Positions 49,773 to 59,213 are shown, counted from the first letter of the stretch. The stretch is 64,000 nucleotides of DNA from Hyalangium gracile (GCF_020103725.1 NZ_JAHXBG010000001.1:248001-312000), one strand, 5' to 3'. Notes: generated from the letters alone by a model not told the origin. A program made the numbers and translations.

Positions 49773-50732
49773 TCACTGGCCAGGCATGCAGCTCTGTCCG
49801 CTGGGCTGCGTGAAGTCCTCGGCGATGCTCTGCGCGTGGCCCGGCGTGGCCGAGCCCGCCTCGAAGTCTCCCGGCAGCGGCTGCGTGCGGCCCTCCACGT
49901 TCATCTCCCTCAGCGCGGCCCGCAGCGCCCCGATGCCCTGGCACTGGTTGCTGGAGAGCGCGGCCCGCCCGTTCTCCAGCAGGTCCACGGGGATGGGGTA
50001 GGAGCCGAAGAGGTAGGCGTTGCAGTGCGCCACGAGCACCTGGCGCGCCAGCAGCAGGCGGGCCGTGTCGAGCGGCGTGCGCGGCTCGCCGTTGCGGTAC
50101 AGGGAAGGGCTGCCCCAGAGCACCCCCAGCGCCTGCCGCAGCGTGGACACCGTGCCCACCCCGCCCAGCTCGATGGGGAACAGGTCCACGCACTGCTGGA
50201 GCGCCTGCTCATGCACCTTGAAGAAGCCCTCGTCCCGCGTCACCCGCGGCTCCGGGCAGCTGTCGGTCGTCTCGCAGTCCGTGGGCGGAGGCGGTGCGTA
50301 GGGCGCGTCGCACACCAGCCGCGCCGCGCACTGGTCCTCGCCCAGCGGCCACACCACGCGGAAGGTGGTGTCGAAGGCGCCGTCGTCCGCGCCATCCTGG
50401 GCCGCCATCGCCCGGCACTCCTCGTAGCTGTTCACCTGGAGCAGGAACTTCTGGTCCGCCGCGCCGCCCACCGGCACCGCCATGGGCAGGGCGTACTGGA
50501 AGCTCCAGCCATGCGTGGCCAGCGAGGCGTCCTCCGCGCCAATGGCCACCGACTGCGCCGTCGGGTGGATGTTGATGAGGCGGTCGTCGAAGCGCACCGT
50601 CGTCGGGTACTCCTCGATGTGCACCACGGCCTGACCGTTGACGCGCTTCTCGCAGTCGAACTCGTGCGCGGACGCCGTGCTCCCCACTCCCAGCGCCGCG
50701 GCGAAGACCGCGACCCTCCATCCCCTCTGCAT
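49773..50732 (-). CDS. Exported Cys-rich hypothetical protein
   Basis: 319 residues from ATG 50732. Sec signal peptide (VAVFAAALGVGSTASA). The mature part has paired cysteines in several places (EFDCEKR, SYEECRAM, EDQCAARLVCDAP, DCETTDSCPEP, QQCVDLF, HCNAYLFG, NQCQGIG, QSCMPGQ), suggesting disulfides and a periplasmic or extracellular site. No family recognised. The gene is upstream of the DUF-like lipoprotein and divergent from the SUFU gene (about 265 bases between). Confidence 0.75.
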   Translation of the reverse strand: MQRGWRVAVFAAALGVGSTASAHEFDCEKRVNGQAVVHIEEYPTTVRFDDRLINIHPTAQSVAIGAEDASLATHGWSFQYALPMAVPVGGAADQKFLLQVNSYEECRAMAAQDGADDGAFDTTFRVVWPLGEDQCAARLVCDAPYAPPPPTDCETTDSCPEPRVTRDEGFFKVHEQALQQCVDLFPIELGGVGTVSTLRQALGVLWGSPSLYRNGEPRTPLDTARLLLARQVLVAHCNAYLFGSYPIPVDLLENGRAALSSNQCQGIGALRAALREMNVEGRTQPLPGDFEAGSATPGHAQSIAEDFTQPSGQSCMPGQ

Positions 50733-50998
50733 GTGGCTCTCCCCGTGGCGAAGGTGGGGCCCCGTCCAGGCCGGGCCCGTGCCCACCCGGGCCTCTTCAC
50801 GTCCCGTACCGGGCGCCTGGAGGCCACCCTGTGTCCACCGGAAGTCACCCGCGGGCCCCTGACCGACGCTCGGCGGGTCGCTCGGCGCCCTCTCCTGGGA
50901 AGCGCGGCTCCTCGGAGTGAGTAAAGGGTTTCCCACATCAGGCACGGCCAGCGAGTTTCGAAGTTGTGAAACCAGGCAGGACCTTTAGAGTCCCCCAC

Positions 50999-51685
50999 AT
51001 GAAAGTGCCCGAGACGGAAGAGGACTTCGTCCAGTGGTACGAGGACTGCTGGGCCGACCGCGACGAGGTGGAGTACCCCAAGCTCTTCGGAGCCATCAGC
51101 GATGACGTCTACACGTTGGATCAGACGGACGCGCTGCAGGCCTGGCTCGAGAGCGATCTGGCCCAGGTGCAGGAGCTGGATCCGAACTGGGGCCCCCTGG
51201 GCGTACGCGTGGCGCCGCCGAGTGAACAGTTCCCGTACTGGTCCTACGTGACGAGCGGCCTGTCCAACCCCTTCACCGTGGCGCCAGGCGCGGAGCTGGC
51301 GGAGGACGCGCCCAGCGGCATCGGCTACGAGATGGTCATCCACACGCCCGAGGAGGCGTCGTGGCCGGTGTTCCGGCTGCTGGACATGATGGCCTACAAC
51401 CTCGTCTGCCTGCGCGCCTTCGCCCTGGGGCACCGCTACCCGGTGGAGGGCTCGCTCACCGGCGGCGAGACGAAGCTCAACGGCTTCGTCTTCGTGAAGG
51501 ACCCCTCGCGAGCCGCCGAGTTCACCCTGCCCTCCGGCAAGGTGCAGCTGCTGACGCTGGTGGGCGCCACGCGCAACGAGATGGCCTTCAGCCGCTCCAA
51601 CGGCGCCGACAAGCTGATGGCCAAGCTCGTCGCCGCGGGCACCGGCTACATCACCCACCCGAACCGGGAAGAGGTGAAGCTGTAG
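50999..51685 (+). CDS. SUFU (suppressor of fused)-domain protein
   Basis: 228 residues from ATG 50999 (GTG 50966 possible). The SUFU-like domain includes QFPYWSYVTSGLSNP, GYEMVIHTPEEASWPVFRLL, LNGFVFVKDPSR, and the closing VQLLTLVGATRNEMAFSRS. Bacterial SUFU proteins are frequent immunity components in polymorphic toxin loci but also occur alone. No toxin gene adjoins this one: its neighbours are an exported protein and a BNR-repeat protein. Role unresolved. Confidence 0.82.
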   Translation: MKVPETEEDFVQWYEDCWADRDEVEYPKLFGAISDDVYTLDQTDALQAWLESDLAQVQELDPNWGPLGVRVAPPSEQFPYWSYVTSGLSNPFTVAPGAELAEDAPSGIGYEMVIHTPEEASWPVFRLLDMMAYNLVCLRAFALGHRYPVEGSLTGGETKLNGFVFVKDPSRAAEFTLPSGKVQLLTLVGATRNEMAFSRSNGADKLMAKLVAAGTGYITHPNREEVKL

Positions 51686-51709
51686 CCGGCTCGCCTTCGC
51701 CCGAGGGCC

Positions 51710-52630
51710 TCAGGACAGCCGGCCGAACACCCGGCCCCTGAGGTCCAGCCCCAGGCCGTAGGGGCCCGCCACGTCCACGTGCGGCCCCACTTCCAGCTTC
51801 TGCGTGGCCCAGCTGCGCCCACCGTCCGTGCTCTGGTGCACGCAGGGGTCCACCCCTCGGCCCGGCTCCGCGTGGCGCGTCAGCACCCGCAGCACCGAGC
51901 CCGCCGCCGCCAGCCGCAGCGGCTCACGCCCCGGAGGCAGCGGCGTCAGCCAGCGCACCTCGCCACCTCGCCGCTCGCCGATGCGCGCCTGGCCGCTCTC
52001 CACCGCCAGCGCGTGCGCGCCATCCACGTCCACCAGGCGCGCGTTGCCCGACGTCTCGCGGCCCCAGGTGGCGCCCCCGTCGTGCGTGTGGCGCAGGCCC
52101 TTGCCGAGCACCGCCACGCCGCGCTCGGTGCGCCGCAGCCGCTCCGCCTGCGCGTGGCGCTCGCCCTCCAGGGACACCTCCGTCCAGCTCGCGCCGCCGT
52201 CGGCCGTGCGTCCCAGGAAGAAGGCGCCCAGCACCCAGGCCTCCTCCGCGCTCACCGCCAGCACCTGCGTGGCGCTGGGCGCGGGCACCGGGCCCCGGAC
52301 GCTCCACTTCCGCCCGCCATCGGTGGACACCAGCAGGTGGTAGTCCGAGCCCGAGCCCACCGGCTTCAGCGTGGCCCCGAGCGCCACGCACAGCGTCCCG
52401 TGGCAGTCCACCGCCTGGATCCACCCCGGGCCCTCGTAGACGCGCTCCAGCCCCCGGGCCGTCACCCGGTGGAGCTGCGCGCGCCGCGCTCTCAGTCGGT
52501 CCGCCAGCGTGCCGGTGGCGGGCTCCACCGAGGCGCCCACCAGCCCGAAGCCGTCGCGGCTGGCGGCCACCGAGCCCACGCGGAGCTCCGGCGCCAGCTC
52601 ACCCAGTCGCTCCCAGTCTCTCTCGGCCAC
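51710..52630 (-). CDS. BNR/Ycf48-like beta-propeller protein
   Basis: 306 residues from GTG 52630. Repeated Asp-box (BNR) motifs STDGGRKWSVRG, RTADGGASWTEV, HTHDGGATWGRE and STDGGRSWATQ mark successive propeller blades. No signal peptide or membrane helix, so the protein seems cytoplasmic, unlike most sialidase-type propellers. Function unknown; a binding scaffold is likely. Convergent with the SUFU gene. Confidence 0.8.
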   Translation of the reverse strand: MAERDWERLGELAPELRVGSVAASRDGFGLVGASVEPATGTLADRLRARRAQLHRVTARGLERVYEGPGWIQAVDCHGTLCVALGATLKPVGSGSDYHLLVSTDGGRKWSVRGPVPAPSATQVLAVSAEEAWVLGAFFLGRTADGGASWTEVSLEGERHAQAERLRRTERGVAVLGKGLRHTHDGGATWGRETSGNARLVDVDGAHALAVESGQARIGERRGGEVRWLTPLPPGREPLRLAAAGSVLRVLTRHAEPGRGVDPCVHQSTDGGRSWATQKLEVGPHVDVAGPYGLGLDLRGRVFGRLS

Positions 52631-52690
52631 ACGTCACCCTCTCTCCGGCGCCAGGAGCGCCCACGAGGATGTGAGCCTGCTTCACGCCTC

Positions 52691-53485
52691 TCAGGAGAGG
52701 CGGACGCTCGGCAGCGGCAGCCGGGGCAGCTCCAGCCGCGGCAGCTTGAGGCTCTTGCGGAACTCGGCCAGGGCGTTGCCCAGCTCCTCCACGGCCTTGC
52801 CACCCCGCGCCACGTCCTCCGGCTTCAGCCGGCCGATCGTGTCGGCGATCTGCTTCACGCCGTCCTTGCCCAGCAGCTCGCGCAGCTCCGGCGTGGTGGC
52901 GATCTTCACCTGGTCCTGCGCGGGCAGGTTCAGCAGGCCGGCGTGCACGCACGCCTGGGACAGCGCGTCCGCCGCGAACTTCTTGAAGGCCTCCGGGTCG
53001 CGCTCGAGCTGCGCGAAGGCGGCCGGATCCCCGGCGCGCTGCAGCTCCACCGCGTCCTGCAGCGCCTTCACCGCCCGGTCGCGCCACGCCAGCCCCGCGG
53101 GCTGCAGATCCTTCGCGCCCAGGCTGGAGAGCTTCTCCAGGGACTTCTGCCCCTGGCCCAGGTACAGCTCCGGCACCGCGGCGCCCGGGTTGCGGCGCGC
53201 GAAGTCGTCGAAGCGCTGCCGGAAGTAGTCCGCGCTCGGAGTGCGGACCTCGGCGGGCAGCGGCCGCGCCGCGCCCGAGCCGGAAGCCCGACCCGCGCCA
53301 CCGGAACCTCCGGCTCGCGAAGCGGACTCGAAACCATCACCCACCACCGAGGACTGCCGCGTCTCCGTTCCCCTCGTCGTCGCCGTCGTGACCGCCGGAA
53401 TCTCCTTGGTCGTCGTTGCAGGCTTGGACGTCTCTGTCTCTGCTTGCTTGGGGCGGAAAGGCCCTCCTGAGCCGTTGACGCGCAT
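52691..53485 (-). CDS. Hypothetical helical protein with disordered N-terminus
   Basis: 264 residues from ATG 53485 (GAGGAG upstream). The first about 80 residues are Thr/Gly/Ser-rich and disordered (MRVNGSGGPFRPKQ...). From about 85 the protein is helical: DYFRQRFDDFARRNPG, LGQGQKSLEKLSSLGAKD, AFAQLERDPEAFKKFAADAL, LLGKDGVKQIADTIGRLKPE. A C-terminal LPRLELPRLPLPSVRLS tail is repetitive. No family recognised. The start resembles other myxobacterial proteins beginning MRVNGSGG. Confidence 0.68.
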   Translation of the reverse strand: MRVNGSGGPFRPKQAETETSKPATTTKEIPAVTTATTRGTETRQSSVVGDGFESASRAGGSGGAGRASGSGAARPLPAEVRTPSADYFRQRFDDFARRNPGAAVPELYLGQGQKSLEKLSSLGAKDLQPAGLAWRDRAVKALQDAVELQRAGDPAAFAQLERDPEAFKKFAADALSQACVHAGLLNLPAQDQVKIATTPELRELLGKDGVKQIADTIGRLKPEDVARGGKAVEELGNALAEFRKSLKLPRLELPRLPLPSVRLS

Positions 53486-53740
53486 GACACTACTCCTCGA
53501 TGTGGTTCGGCCCATCTCTGAAGGCATGGGCGGGTGATCCTCGAATCCATTGTCGCACCAGTCCGGTGGAAGTTGCGCGTGCCCGGCCGCGAAAAAGTGG
53601 CCCGACTGTCTACCCCCAGTGGCGTACTGCCCCATCCCACAATGTAGGACACCAATCCGAACGGGGACTTACCGTCAGGATCAGGCAGCGCTAGGGTGGG
53701 GCCTTTCGTTCTGTCGTGGGCAGGCGAGCCGACGCCTGGA

Positions 53741-55906
53741 ATGACGATGATCGCTCAAGCGGTGGTCTTCTCCCTCCATGTAGTGCTCGTGCTGGCGGTC
53801 TTCGGCTGGGTGGGGCTGAGCCTGGTGCGGCTGCTGCCTGCTCCGCTCGCCTCCCGGCCGGTGTACTCGGCGGCGCCGCTGGGGTTCACGCTCGCCACCA
53901 CCTGGATGGGCGTGCTGACCGAGCTGGGCGTGACGGGGGGGTACTCCGGAGGCACGCTGCTGCTGGCCGCGACGGTGGCCAACGCGCTCCAGGCCCCGAG
54001 CGCGCTTCGAGCCATGGCCACCACGCCGCGCGGCAGCGTGGCGCGTCCCCTGGCCATCACCCTGGGCCTGACGCTGCTCGCCTGCGCCGTCTCCTCCTTC
54101 ATGGCGTTCCGGGACTCGGAGATGCACTTCGGAGACCCGTGGGGCTCGGGGGACTACTTCTATTACTGGTTCGCGGGCGACTACATCGCCGAGCTGGGAG
54201 GAGCCCCCGCGCAGGCCCTGCTCCAGCAGCGATTCTCCCACGACCTGGCGGGGGTGCTCTTCCTGCTGTCCTTCCGCCCCGGCAGCTACGCCCCCCTGGA
54301 TCTGTTCCTCGGGTTCGGCCCGTCGGGGGCGGTGGATCGCTTCCTGCTCCCGCTGCTGACGGCCGATGTCGTCCTCATCCTGCTGGCGCTCCGCCTGCTG
54401 CTGGAGCTGCACCAGGTCCGCTGGGTGCTGCCGCTGCTGCTCGTCGCACTCAGTCCGCTGAACTACTTCGGCGTCCGCTTCAGCTACGTCGCCCAGTACG
54501 CGGGCGTGGCGCTGCTGGTGTTCGCGGCGGCCGGGCTCGACGCGCTGACCCAGGCGGGCCCCCACCGCCGCGCGGCACCCTGGATGGTGGGCCTGCTGCT
54601 GGCCGCGGGCGTCCTCTCCTATGACAACCAGCTGTTCCCCGTGGGCCTGCTGGTGGCGGGACACGCCACGCTTCAAGTGCTGATGGCCCGAGGCGAGGCG
54701 GGGATGAGCTGGAAGGAGGCCCTGCGGCGGGCGGCCCGCGTGAGCGCGATTCCCATCGCGGTGGTGACGGGCACCGCCCTGGCCTTCTCTCCCCGGATCC
54801 TCTCCGGGCTCCGCCTGTTCGCCTCCTTGCGGCCGCTGCCCGGCTGGGAGTGGACACGGCTGCCCCGGCTCGAAGACATCCTGGGCTTCCGGGGGTTCTA
54901 CCCCGTGCCCGAGCCGGCGCTCCCGCTCTGGGTGGAGGTCGCTCTCTTCATCGGCGCGGCGGGCCTGTGCTGGCTGGCCTGGAGGCGGCGCCTGCGCTCC
55001 GCCGCCGCCGTGAGCGCCCTGGTGGCGCAGACCGCGCAGCTCATCATCGCGCTCCTGTATTACCGCGCGGGGATTGGCAATGCGTCCCACGCGGTCTGGA
55101 AGTCGGTGTCGCTCTTCGCCCTGCTCGTCCCGCTGCTGTGCGCGGTGGGGGTGCTGGAGCTCGGCGAGCGGTGGCGCGGCAGGGCCTGGCGGCTGGCGTC
55201 CGTGGCCCTGCTCCTCGTGGCCGCCGGCGTGCAGCTCCGAGCCCTGTGGGTGCTCCCGCCAGTCGGCCCCTGGTTCGACCGGTCGCTGGTGGAGCTCGTT
55301 CGAGCCCACATGGAGCAGCGCGATCTCTTCGTCCCCTTGTTCGACCCCCAGCACATCATCCCCGTGGTGAGGCGGCCCGAGAGCAGCAGGGTTCGGGTCG
55401 TCGAGATGAACGGGCGAGTCCTCCCGCGGTGCACACCGGAGGGCGTCGCCATCTGGGACGCACGCAAGGGGGAGGGCGGCACCGTGATGGACAGCGCGGG
55501 CCACTACCGGCTCGGGCTGCCGCCGCGCGAGCTGGACTTTCCGGCGGGGCGGGGCCAGGCGTGGGTGCTCTGGGGGCTGTGGCCCCAGGGCGACGGCAGC
55601 CAGCAGCTGGTGGAGAGCACCGCCGCCATCCTGCTGGGGGCGCCCGGGCCCGAGCTGGAGCTGACGGCGCGTGTCCTGAACTCCTCGCGCCCCGCGCGGG
55701 TGAAGGTCGCCGTGGATGGCATCCCCCTGGGCGAGGCCGTGTTCGAGGGCGCCGAGCCGAGCACGCAGCGCTTCGCGGTGCCCGCGGAAGTGCTGGAGCG
55801 CTGCCGGTCCTCGTTCGCCTCCATCCGACTCGAGCCGGCTCCCGGCACCGAAGCGCCGGCAGGGGTGTCGAGCACCCTGGGCGTCATGAGGCTCGCGTTC
55901 CGATAG
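53741..55906 (+). CDS. Large multi-pass membrane protein, GT-C-like
   Basis: 721 residues from ATG 53741. About eleven or twelve hydrophobic segments fill residues 1-490 (for example VVFSLHVVLVLAVFGWVGL, AITLGLTLLACAVSSFMAF, VLPLLLVALSPLNYFGV), and the C-terminal 230 residues form a soluble, probably periplasmic domain (HYRLGLPPRELDFPAG, ARVKVAVDGIPLGEAVFEG). Early loop acidic residues (FRDSEMHFGDPWGSGDYF) recall the Asp/Glu catalytic loop of GT-C glycosyltransferases, a plausible but unproven assignment. Single-gene unit. Confidence 0.72.
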   Translation: MTMIAQAVVFSLHVVLVLAVFGWVGLSLVRLLPAPLASRPVYSAAPLGFTLATTWMGVLTELGVTGGYSGGTLLLAATVANALQAPSALRAMATTPRGSVARPLAITLGLTLLACAVSSFMAFRDSEMHFGDPWGSGDYFYYWFAGDYIAELGGAPAQALLQQRFSHDLAGVLFLLSFRPGSYAPLDLFLGFGPSGAVDRFLLPLLTADVVLILLALRLLLELHQVRWVLPLLLVALSPLNYFGVRFSYVAQYAGVALLVFAAAGLDALTQAGPHRRAAPWMVGLLLAAGVLSYDNQLFPVGLLVAGHATLQVLMARGEAGMSWKEALRRAARVSAIPIAVVTGTALAFSPRILSGLRLFASLRPLPGWEWTRLPRLEDILGFRGFYPVPEPALPLWVEVALFIGAAGLCWLAWRRRLRSAAAVSALVAQTAQLIIALLYYRAGIGNASHAVWKSVSLFALLVPLLCAVGVLELGERWRGRAWRLASVALLLVAAGVQLRALWVLPPVGPWFDRSLVELVRAHMEQRDLFVPLFDPQHIIPVVRRPESSRVRVVEMNGRVLPRCTPEGVAIWDARKGEGGTVMDSAGHYRLGLPPRELDFPAGRGQAWVLWGLWPQGDGSQQLVESTAAILLGAPGPELELTARVLNSSRPARVKVAVDGIPLGEAVFEGAEPSTQRFAVPAEVLERCRSSFASIRLEPAPGTEAPAGVSSTLGVMRLAFR

Positions 55907-55994
55907 GGGTGAGGGGATTCCAGCCTCACCGCTCCCGCCTGTACGAAAGGTGGCGGACAGGCTGCGCCGCACCTTGCGCTCCGCTACGAAAGGG

Positions 55995-56417
55995 ATGGAG
56001 CCTGTACCTGGAGGGATGCCGACGGGGGACGATGTGCTACGGGTGCTCGTACTCGAGGACGACAAAGACCTGCGGACCTTGCTGTGCGAGCTGATGGAGG
56101 CCTGTGGCGCGGAGGCGTGTGTGCGCGCCGCCTCCTTCGACGAGATGGTCCGCCAGAAGCAGCAGGTGCTCGGGTGCGGGCTGGCCCTCATGGACGTCAA
56201 CCTGGGCTCGGGTCAGCCCAGCGGGCTGGATGCGTACCACTGGCTTCGGGACAATGGCTTCACCGGGCGCATCGTCTTCCTCACCGGTCACGCCCGCCAC
56301 CACCCGCTCGTGCGCAAGGCGCAGGAGCTCACCCAGGCCCAGGTGCTGTCCAAGCCCGTGAACACCAAGGAGCTGATGGCGCTCGTGAAGGACTCCCATG
56401 GCTCGTCCGGCTCCTAG
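55995..56417 (+). CDS. Response regulator (single receiver domain)
   Basis: 140 residues from ATG 55995; other starts (ATG 56016, GTG 56031) are possible since ribosome sites are weak. The receiver domain is intact: VLVLEDDKDLRTLL acidic pair, phospho-acceptor Asp67 in ALMDVNLGSG, Thr in VFLTGHARHH and Lys in VLSKPVNTKEL. No output domain, so it acts by protein contact (CheY-like). Its 3' end overlaps the next gene by 20 nt, a degenerate kinase-like membrane protein, so the two are very likely partners. Confidence 0.88.
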   Translation: MEPVPGGMPTGDDVLRVLVLEDDKDLRTLLCELMEACGAEACVRAASFDEMVRQKQQVLGCGLALMDVNLGSGQPSGLDAYHWLRDNGFTGRIVFLTGHARHHPLVRKAQELTQAQVLSKPVNTKELMALVKDSHGSSGS

Positions 56418-57297
56418 CGGCCCGTTGCTGCTGGCGACGGAGGAGCAGCGCGCTCGCGCCTGGTGGGGTGCCTTCTTCGCCACGCTCCTGACGCTGCTGG
56501 GCGAGGTGGCCTACTTCTTCATCGACTGGCGGGTGCACCCCGGCAACCTCACGCTCCCCACGCTCCGGGCGCTGCACGTGCTGGAGTCGGTGGGGCTGCT
56601 GGCGCTGCTCGTCGTCCGCCGGAACACGGCGAGCCCCGGGCTGAGCGCGGGCGTCTTCACCGCCGTGGCGCTGCCCCACCTGCTCATCTTCGCCGTGGCG
56701 GAGGTGGCCATGGCCGCCTCGGGCCATCCGTGGCAGCCGCTGACGGGCCACCGCCTGTTGATGCTGGGCATCGGCCTGCTGGCGCCCATGGAGCTCGGGC
56801 TCGGCGTGGGCCTCATTGGCGCCTTCGCGCTGGAGGCGGTGGTCCTCTGGTACGGCCTGGGGCTGCACACCCGCCTGCAGATGCCGTGGGAGCCGTGGAT
56901 CACCCTGGTGTGGGGCGGCACGGCGTGCGGGCTGCTGGTCTTCCGGCTGCGGATGCAGCGCATGGAGCAGCGGCTGTTGAAGGCCCGCTCCGAGGCCGAG
57001 TCCCTGGAGCAGGTGGCGCGGCTGCTCCTGGCGATGCGCGACGCGGCCAACACCCCGCTGCAGTCGCTGGAGGTGGGGGTCAGCCTGCTACAGCAGCGCT
57101 CCCCGGAGCACGCCACCCTGCTGGCCAGCATGGAGCGAGCGCTCGCCCGGCTGCGCTCTCTCACGCTGCGCATGGGGGTGGCGGATCCGCTGCTGAAGTG
57201 GGACTCCAGCCAGGAGTCCATCGACTCCGAGGAGGTCCTCCGGAGCCTGGAGGAGTCCCTCACCCGCGAGCTGGAGCGGCGGCGCCAGCAGCCGTGA
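56398..57297 (+). CDS. Membrane protein with degenerate histidine-kinase dimerisation region
   Basis: 299 residues from ATG 56398, overlapping the receiver gene. Six hydrophobic segments fill residues 20-185 in the 6-TM sensor style. A coiled coil (LKARSEAESLEQVARLLL) leads to AMRDAANTPLQSLEVG, which aligns with the H-box of kinases (typically HDLNNPL) but has Arg214 where His should be. A second helix follows (ERALARLRSLTLRMG). There is no ATP-binding HATPase domain. It is probably a sensor that modulates the coupled response regulator by binding rather than phosphotransfer. Confidence 0.7.
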   Translation: MARPAPSGPLLLATEEQRARAWWGAFFATLLTLLGEVAYFFIDWRVHPGNLTLPTLRALHVLESVGLLALLVVRRNTASPGLSAGVFTAVALPHLLIFAVAEVAMAASGHPWQPLTGHRLLMLGIGLLAPMELGLGVGLIGAFALEAVVLWYGLGLHTRLQMPWEPWITLVWGGTACGLLVFRLRMQRMEQRLLKARSEAESLEQVARLLLAMRDAANTPLQSLEVGVSLLQQRSPEHATLLASMERALARLRSLTLRMGVADPLLKWDSSQESIDSEEVLRSLEESLTRELERRRQQP

Positions 57298-57435
57298 CGG
57301 CCCCACCATCCCGGCGCTGGGGTGGGTGGCTTCCGCCCGGGTGAGGGCGCCGTCCTCGAGCTGATCAACCCCGATGGCAGCCTGGGGCTGCGCATCTCCC
57401 CCCTTCTACCGGAGCCGCATCCGCGAGCACGCCGG

Positions 57436-58236
57436 CTACGAGCAGTCCCCCAGGAGGGGACCCGCCCGCAACGGGCCTCCGAGCCAGCCTGAGCCGGACG
57501 CCCCCTCGCCGACGGGCTGGAGCTGGGGATCGAAGAAGAAGTCCTTGCCCTCATTGAAGTAGTACTGCTCGGCGACCGGCTTCCAGAGCGTTGCCTTGCC
57601 GTTCGCCGGGGTGATCTCGAGCTGGCCGCCCTTGAGGCTCCACTGGCCGGCGATCGTCTCTTCCATCGTGTGGTCCTGGGTGACGACCTTCTTGTCCGGT
57701 CTCAGGGAGATGTGCACGGGGATGGCGGCAGGCTGCTCGTACAGCCAGTCCGGCGTCTCGCGGAGCACCTTCTCCGCTGCCCCCGCCTCGGCGCCGAGGA
57801 GGCTCACCGCCTTGCGCCACTTCAGGTACTCCCCCCGCTCCTTGAGCGCCTTCAGCCCCTTCTGGTCCTCGTCGATCTTCGGGAGCACGGCGGCCCGCTC
57901 CAGCTCGACGGCCTTCGAGAGGTCCGCCAGCGCTCGGAAGATCCAGTTGGACGGGTAGTCGCAGTACTCGAAGCCGTCCTTCTCCTCCTTGCCCTTGTTC
58001 AGGAGGGTGGTGGTCCGCGCGCGGTTGAGCCGGGCGTAGGCGTTGTCGGGGTTCTGCTTCAGCGCCTTCTCGAACAGGCCGTGGGCCTTCTTGTAGTCCC
58101 CCTTCTCGTACGCCTTGAAGCCCAGGGCGTTCGAGTCGGTGTCCTTGGCCCACCCGAGCCCGGGAAGAGCGAGGCAGGCGAGGCAGGCGAGCAGGGGCAG
58201 CAGCGCGCGACGTGACGGCATGGGAGCGGAGTGCAT
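57436..58236 (-). CDS. Exported TPR protein
   Basis: 266 residues from ATG 58236 (ATG 58221 also possible). Sec signal peptide ending near LGWAKD. Two TPR units follow (NALGFKAYEKGDYKKAHGLF, EKALKQNPDNAYARLNRART), then a helical stretch and a C-terminal beta domain (IPVHISLRPDKKVVTQD, QWSLKGGQLEITPANG, AEQYYFNEGKDFFFDP). No family name known. Periplasmic protein-interaction role expected. It lies 23 nt upstream (same strand: downstream) of the LysR gene's stop. Confidence 0.78.
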   Translation of the reverse strand: MHSAPMPSRRALLPLLACLACLALPGLGWAKDTDSNALGFKAYEKGDYKKAHGLFEKALKQNPDNAYARLNRARTTTLLNKGKEEKDGFEYCDYPSNWIFRALADLSKAVELERAAVLPKIDEDQKGLKALKERGEYLKWRKAVSLLGAEAGAAEKVLRETPDWLYEQPAAIPVHISLRPDKKVVTQDHTMEETIAGQWSLKGGQLEITPANGKATLWKPVAEQYYFNEGKDFFFDPQLQPVGEGASGSGWLGGPLRAGPLLGDCS

Positions 58237-58259
58237 GGACCGGATTTCTACCACTCCGG

Positions 58260-59159
58260 TCAGCGCAGGGACTCCTCGGCTCGGAGCCGCTCGACCGCGA
58301 AGTCCACGAAGGCGCGCACCCGCGCGTTGGCACGTCGGCCTTCGGCGTGCACGACGTGGATCGGAATGGGCGGAGGCTCGTAGTCCTCGAGCAGGAGCTG
58401 GAGCCGTCCCCGGCGCAGCTCCGAGGCCACCTGGTAGGAGAGCACCCTCGCCACTCCTCGCCCGGCCAGCGCGGCCTCGATGGCGACCTCGGCGGAGTTG
58501 ACGATCAGCCGCGTGGGCGGGTTGACCGTCTGCACCTTCGAGCCCGACGTGAAGGACCAGCCCTGCTGCGCGGCCGTCTGGGAGAAGGTGATCGCCTCGA
58601 AGCGGGACAGCTCGGCCGGAGTCCGCGGGCGGCCGTGCTCGGCCAGGTAGCGCGGCGATGCGCAGACCACGCGCCGCACCGCGCCCACCCGGACCGCGTT
58701 CAGTGACGAGTCCTGCAGCTGAGCAATCCGGATGGCGACGTCGATGCCCTCGTCCACGAGATCGACGACGCGATCGACGAACAGGGCACGCGCCACCACG
58801 TGCGGATGCCGGCCCAGGAAGTCGAGGAGGAGGGGCGCGATGTAGAGGCGCCCGAACATCAAGGACGCCGTCACGCTGAGCTGCCCTCGAGGCTCTGTCT
58901 GCGAGCCCGCCGCCGAGGACTCGGCCTCCTCGAGCTCTCCGAGGATGCGCTTGCAGTCCGCGAGGAAGCGGCGGCCGGCCTCGGTCGGGCGCACGGTGCG
59001 CGTGGTGCGGTGCAGCAGGCGCGTGCCGATCCGCTCCTCGAGCGCCGCGATGGCCCGCGTCACCGCGGGAGGCGACAGCCCCAGGCGTCGCGCCGCGGCT
59101 GCGAAGCCTGCCTCCTCCGCCACGGCGACAAAGACGCGCAGGGTCTCGAGACGGTCCAC
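58260..59159 (-). CDS. LysR-family transcriptional regulator
   Basis: 299 residues from GTG 59159 (VDRLETLRVFVAVAEE matches usual LysR starts; longer upstream frame ignored). The winged helix-turn-helix has FAAAARRLGLSPPAVTRAI and LLHRTTRTVRPTEAGRRFL. The effector domain follows: RGQLSVTASLMFGRLYIAPLL, DEGIDVAIRIAQLQDSSL, GVARVLSYQVASELRRGRL. It is divergent from a GST gene with 100 bases between, the standard LysR/target arrangement, so regulation of the GST and the flavoprotein behind it is likely. Confidence 0.92.
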   Translation of the reverse strand: MDRLETLRVFVAVAEEAGFAAAARRLGLSPPAVTRAIAALEERIGTRLLHRTTRTVRPTEAGRRFLADCKRILGELEEAESSAAGSQTEPRGQLSVTASLMFGRLYIAPLLLDFLGRHPHVVARALFVDRVVDLVDEGIDVAIRIAQLQDSSLNAVRVGAVRRVVCASPRYLAEHGRPRTPAELSRFEAITFSQTAAQQGWSFTSGSKVQTVNPPTRLIVNSAEVAIEAALAGRGVARVLSYQVASELRRGRLQLLLEDYEPPPIPIHVVHAEGRRANARVRAFVDFAVERLRAEESLR

Positions 59160-59194
59160 GCAATCATTCCGCGCCGTGGAACAGTGCATTGTCA

Positions 59195-59213
59195 AGAACG
59201 AGCATTCCGTTCT
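59195..59213. promoter_or_regulatory. Candidate LysR operator between lysR and the GST gene
   Basis: AGAACG (59195-59200) and CGTTCT (59208-59213) form a perfect 6-bp inverted repeat with 7-bp spacer in the divergent intergenic region, close to the T-N11-A symmetry of LysR boxes. A second dyad, TTCC (59167-59170) and GGAA (59178-59181), lies nearer the lysR start. Confidence 0.45.

Noticed and set aside
50999-52630. SUFU gene plus BNR protein as a toxin-immunity pair
   Set aside because: The genes are convergent, and the BNR protein has no toxin or export feature.
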